Assembly: GCA_021372155.1 (NCBI GenBank)
Contig: JAJFUZ010000143.1
Coordinates: 1-40,044 of the forward strand
DNA: 40,044 nt
From: Parachlamydia sp.
Lineage (GTDB): Bacteria; Chlamydiota; Chlamydiia; Chlamydiales; Parachlamydiaceae
Direction of reading: 5' to 3'
A program made the position numbers and the translations under genes. Positions within the stretch are counted from its first letter, which is position 1; each line of letters begins with the position of its first letter. Shown here piece by piece: positions 38,084 to 40,044 of this stretch. The notes under the pieces are model-generated. The model was given only the letters and a program-made list of their open reading frames with translations, did no database searches and was not told the DNA's origin.

Positions 38084-38160
38084 TACCGAAGAACATTGAA
38101 AATTTGGCAAATGGGCTTTCGCGCAAGTCCATTTGCCAAATTTTCAATGTTCTTCGGTAT
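38083..38160 (-). terminator. very long (36-bp) near-perfect hairpin
   Basis: Arms 38083-38118 and 38125-38160 pair over 36 bp with a single G-U pair and a 6-nt loop TCGCGC. The arm starts on the last base of the methyltransferase stop. Read on the minus strand it follows the tRNA-Ser 3' end by 4 nt and leads into TTATTTTTTC, so it can terminate the tRNA transcript. The length is far above that of ordinary terminators. Confidence 0.75.
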
Positions 38161-38164
38161 AATA

Positions 38165-38251
38165 CGGAAGAGGAGGGATTCGAACCCCCGTTACCATTGC
38201 TGGTAAATCTGTTTTCGAAACAGACGCATTCGGCCACTCTGCCACTCTTCC
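38165..38251 (-). tRNA. tRNA-Ser (anticodon CGA)
   Basis: An 87-nt serine tRNA. The acceptor stem GGAAGAG pairs with CTCTTCC, and the discriminator base is G. The anticodon stem TCTGT/ACAGA encloses loop TTCGAAA, anticodon CGA (38215-38217), reading UCG. A long variable arm (around ACCAGCAATGGT) and the T loop GGTTCGAATCC are present. CCA is not encoded. Confidence 0.95.
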
Positions 38252-38262
38252 GAAAAGCAGAT

Positions 38263-38291
38263 AGTATGCCTAAGTCTGATCTTTAATGCAA
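38263..38291 (-). promoter_or_regulatory. promoter of tRNA-Ser
   Basis: On the minus strand, TTGCAT (38291-38286), a 17-nt spacer and CATACT (38268-38263) place the start about 5 nt before the tRNA 5' end. The -35 overlaps one CAATCAGGGTCT repeat. Confidence 0.5.
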
Positions 38292-38314
38292 TCAGGGTCT
38301 TACAATCAGGGTCT
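38289..38314 (+). repeat. CAATCAGGGTCT repeat, copies 2 and 3
   Basis: Two copies of the 12-mer (38289-38300 and 38303-38314) stand in tandem 2 nt apart, between the tRNA promoter and the VgrG-like stop codon. A third copy is at 34947. Confidence 0.55.
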
Positions 38315-40044
38315 AGCCAAGTTTGGCTTTTTTGACGGCGGCTTCCAAGGCACTTGATTCCAAGCCAATCTTATTTTTGCCCTTCATGGCCACCTGGTTT
38401 TTGGCTTCGACGTTGAAATCTTCGGTGACGCTGATGGAGAGTGTTTTGCAATCGATCGCGATGGAATCCGGCTTTAGGACGATCTTGCTTTCACCTGGCT
38501 TGCCTTTGCAGGAAAGGGTCATTGCCTTCCCATCGAAGTTGGTCTGTTGGGTGACGCCGGCGCTCTTATCTTCCAGGGATAGCGTGAGGCCTGTTTCCTT
38601 CGTAATCTGGATAAAAAGCTTCTTTTTATCCTTCTCCTCGACACAGAGGGAAATATCCTGCTGTTGGATCTGGAAAGTCTGGGTCTCAGTCGCGGAAGCC
38701 TTTTGAACGATAGTGAAGACAGATTTTTTGCCGTCGACAAACTCATGGCGAAGCAAGGTAAATTCGTCCTTTCCATTGGAGGCGAGCACAATCTGATGGA
38801 TCTGCACCCCAGTGGGATTGGGTGGCTGGACCAGCTTTTGGTGGCCTTTGGGACGTATATTGTCTGCTGTATGTAGGTACATGTCAAGTACCACTTCATC
38901 ATCCTTGCCAAAAGGAAAGTAGAAATGTCCTGGCATGTTGACAGCAAGAGGAACAACCATATTCTTGCCGTCTTCAACCAGAGGGGCTTTCACCAGATAG
39001 AATCCCAGGGGTGAATCATCCGCTTTTTGAATTTTGTAGGTGGATTGCTCCTTGTCGCCCACGTCGCAGAAGATTCTTCCTTTGATTTCGAAAGGATAAA
39101 CGGGAGGGACAATGAAGGGACGGTCGATAAAGGGTTCATCCTCTTCTTCCAGATGGGTGGTCAGACTGATGCGGTAGCTTTCCATTGGAGCGGGTTTGTC
39201 TATTGTCTTACCGACTTTATGCGCTCTAAAAGTGAGTTCCCGCACTCGAAATGTTTTGCCTTTGAAGCAGGCGTCGCTAGACCAGTAGACAGTTTCTTTT
39301 TCCAGAAATTTGATCGCACAGCCTGGCAGCAATTGATCCAGACCAAAATCGTGAAATTTTTGAAATGTCAGGCTTAGCCGGTCTTTTTGAGGAATCAAAA
39401 TGGATTTAACCGGATCGGGAGATTGTTGAGGATAGCGAAGGTTGTCATCAGAATTGAGAGTTTCATGTGCCACCTGCTTAAAGGCCTTTGGGTCGTTTTC
39501 TTCCTTGTTTTCAACGCTGTCAAAAGTCTGTTTTCGCTTCTTGCTATTAAAAGTCGGTGTCGGGGCGCACTGTAACTTAGGAAAAACTACCCATTCCTCG
39601 TCTACATCCAATGGCTTGCCATCTACTTTGTTTTTTTTGCCAAGAATGGTGTAGCTTTTCTTCTTATAATCATAAGACCAAACGCCATTTTCTTTATGAA
39701 GGATCCACATCAGGAATGAGTAAAAACTGGTTTGCTTATCAGCAGGGACCCCTTCGCGAAAAGGCAGGGAAAATGCGGTAATTTTATGCTGAGTTTCCAG
39801 ATCTGCCCAATCATACTTGATCTTAATTTCAGGGTTGCACTGTTTTTCAAAAATTTGCTTCAGTGACTGATCCACATAGACGCCTGTCGGAAAATGATCC
39901 CCCCATGTCACCTTGGCGGGATCTTCGACAGAAATGGTATAGACTCTTTCGGGGCGCTTCAGATCGATCTGTTCAGATGGTTCGACTGTCAGATCTTTTT
40001 TGATGACGATCCCCTCGATTTCTAACCAGGGTGGACCCTTTTCT
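38313..40044 (-). CDS. VgrG/Gp27-Gp5-like contractile-injection spike protein, 5' end outside the window
   Basis: The frame runs open to the window edge, so the N-terminus is missing; at least 576 residues are visible. The early part (QTSFYSFLMWILHKENGVWSYDYKKKSYTI) resembles the gp27-like portion of VgrG. A central OB-like region has YPFEIKGRIFCDVGDKE and FYFPFGKDDEVVLDMYLHTAD. The end has the alternating beta-strand pattern of a spike helix: ITKETGLTLSLEDKSAGV, KIVLKPDSIAIDCKTLSISV, MKGKNKIGLESSALEAA. Such spikes tip type VI-like or phage-tail-like injection systems and carry effectors. No sheath, tube or baseplate gene is visible. The assignment is by pattern and moderately sure. Confidence 0.6.
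   Translation of the reverse strand, partial: EKGPPWLEIEGIVIKKDLTVEPSEQIDLKRPERVYTISVEDPAKVTWGDHFPTGVYVDQSLKQIFEKQCNPEIKIKYDWADLETQHKITAFSLPFREGVPADKQTSFYSFLMWILHKENGVWSYDYKKKSYTILGKKNKVDGKPLDVDEEWVVFPKLQCAPTPTFNSKKRKQTFDSVENKEENDPKAFKQVAHETLNSDDNLRYPQQSPDPVKSILIPQKDRLSLTFQKFHDFGLDQLLPGCAIKFLEKETVYWSSDACFKGKTFRVRELTFRAHKVGKTIDKPAPMESYRISLTTHLEEEDEPFIDRPFIVPPVYPFEIKGRIFCDVGDKEQSTYKIQKADDSPLGFYLVKAPLVEDGKNMVVPLAVNMPGHFYFPFGKDDEVVLDMYLHTADNIRPKGHQKLVQPPNPTGVQIHQIVLASNGKDEFTLLRHEFVDGKKSVFTIVQKASATETQTFQIQQQDISLCVEEKDKKKLFIQITKETGLTLSLEDKSAGVTQQTNFDGKAMTLSCKGKPGESKIVLKPDSIAIDCKTLSISVTEDFNVEAKNQVAMKGKNKIGLESSALEAAVKKAKLG

Noticed and set aside
38083-38251. tRNA-Ser as an integration (att) site
   Set aside because: No integrase gene and no duplicated tRNA 3' segment are present. 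The adjacent hairpin does not repeat tRNA sequence.
1-40044. CRISPR arrays, insertion sequences with transposases, rRNA genes
   Set aside because: No regularly spaced repeats, transposase-like proteins or rRNA-like stretches were seen. The only element-like structure is the palindrome at 32461-32639.

Overview
The window looks like chromosome from an environmental (amoeba- or protist-associated) member of the Chlamydiota. Three things support this: the fused murC-ddl gene, the order murF-mraY-murD-LysM-ftsW-murG-murC/ddl, and the following run STAS (rsbV)-miaA-coiled coil-nadD/rsfS-fabF-Nudix. From memory this matches a single stretch of the Chlamydia trachomatis map, with insertions. GC content, judged by eye, is near one half, high for the phylum. 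A VapBC module, a chemoreceptor, sulfate activation and a VgrG-like spike argue for a large-genome environmental lineage rather than Chlamydiaceae. The genus cannot be fixed from this window.

Positions 1-13547 are a tightly packed plus-strand cell-wall and division operon. Most junctions are 4-nt overlaps. It makes UDP-MurNAc-pentapeptide (MurC, MurD, MurF, Ddl) and lipids I and II (MraY, MurG), and encodes FtsW, a LysM protein and an FtsQ-like POTRA protein. Three glycosyltransferases, two of them tandem paralogs, are coupled between murC-ddl and ftsQ. A double hairpin separates the operon from convergent cutA. Positions 14065-21382 carry khpA, a tailless SSB, a STAS anti-anti-sigma protein, miaA, a long coiled-coil protein, a HAD phosphatase, nadD, rsfS, fabF and a Nudix hydrolase.

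Positions 21605-34344 are accessory in character: an HdeD-like membrane protein, an orphan WspA-like chemoreceptor, a HerA-type ATPase with two small glycine-rich membrane paralogs, and an MDR oxidoreductase. They continue with a secreted protein that looks like a metallophosphoesterase stripped of its metal ligands, a VapBC pair with an operator over its promoter, and a bifunctional ATP sulfurylase/APS kinase with an unexpected N-terminal hydrophobic segment. A MITE-like palindrome, a small Tyr/Pro-rich secreted protein and dapL (the aminotransferase that supplies meso-diaminopimelate) complete this part.

Positions 34367-38083 form a plus-strand group: a lipoprotein built of eight 14-residue repeats, a CgeB-like glycosyltransferase, an M29-aminopeptidase-like protein and, overlapping it by 4 nt, a stand-alone methyltransferase resembling the C-terminal ovothiol N1-methyltransferase domain of OvoA. 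This pair is my best candidate for an undescribed system. A 36-bp hairpin, tRNA-Ser(CGA) and a 5'-truncated VgrG-like gene close the window.
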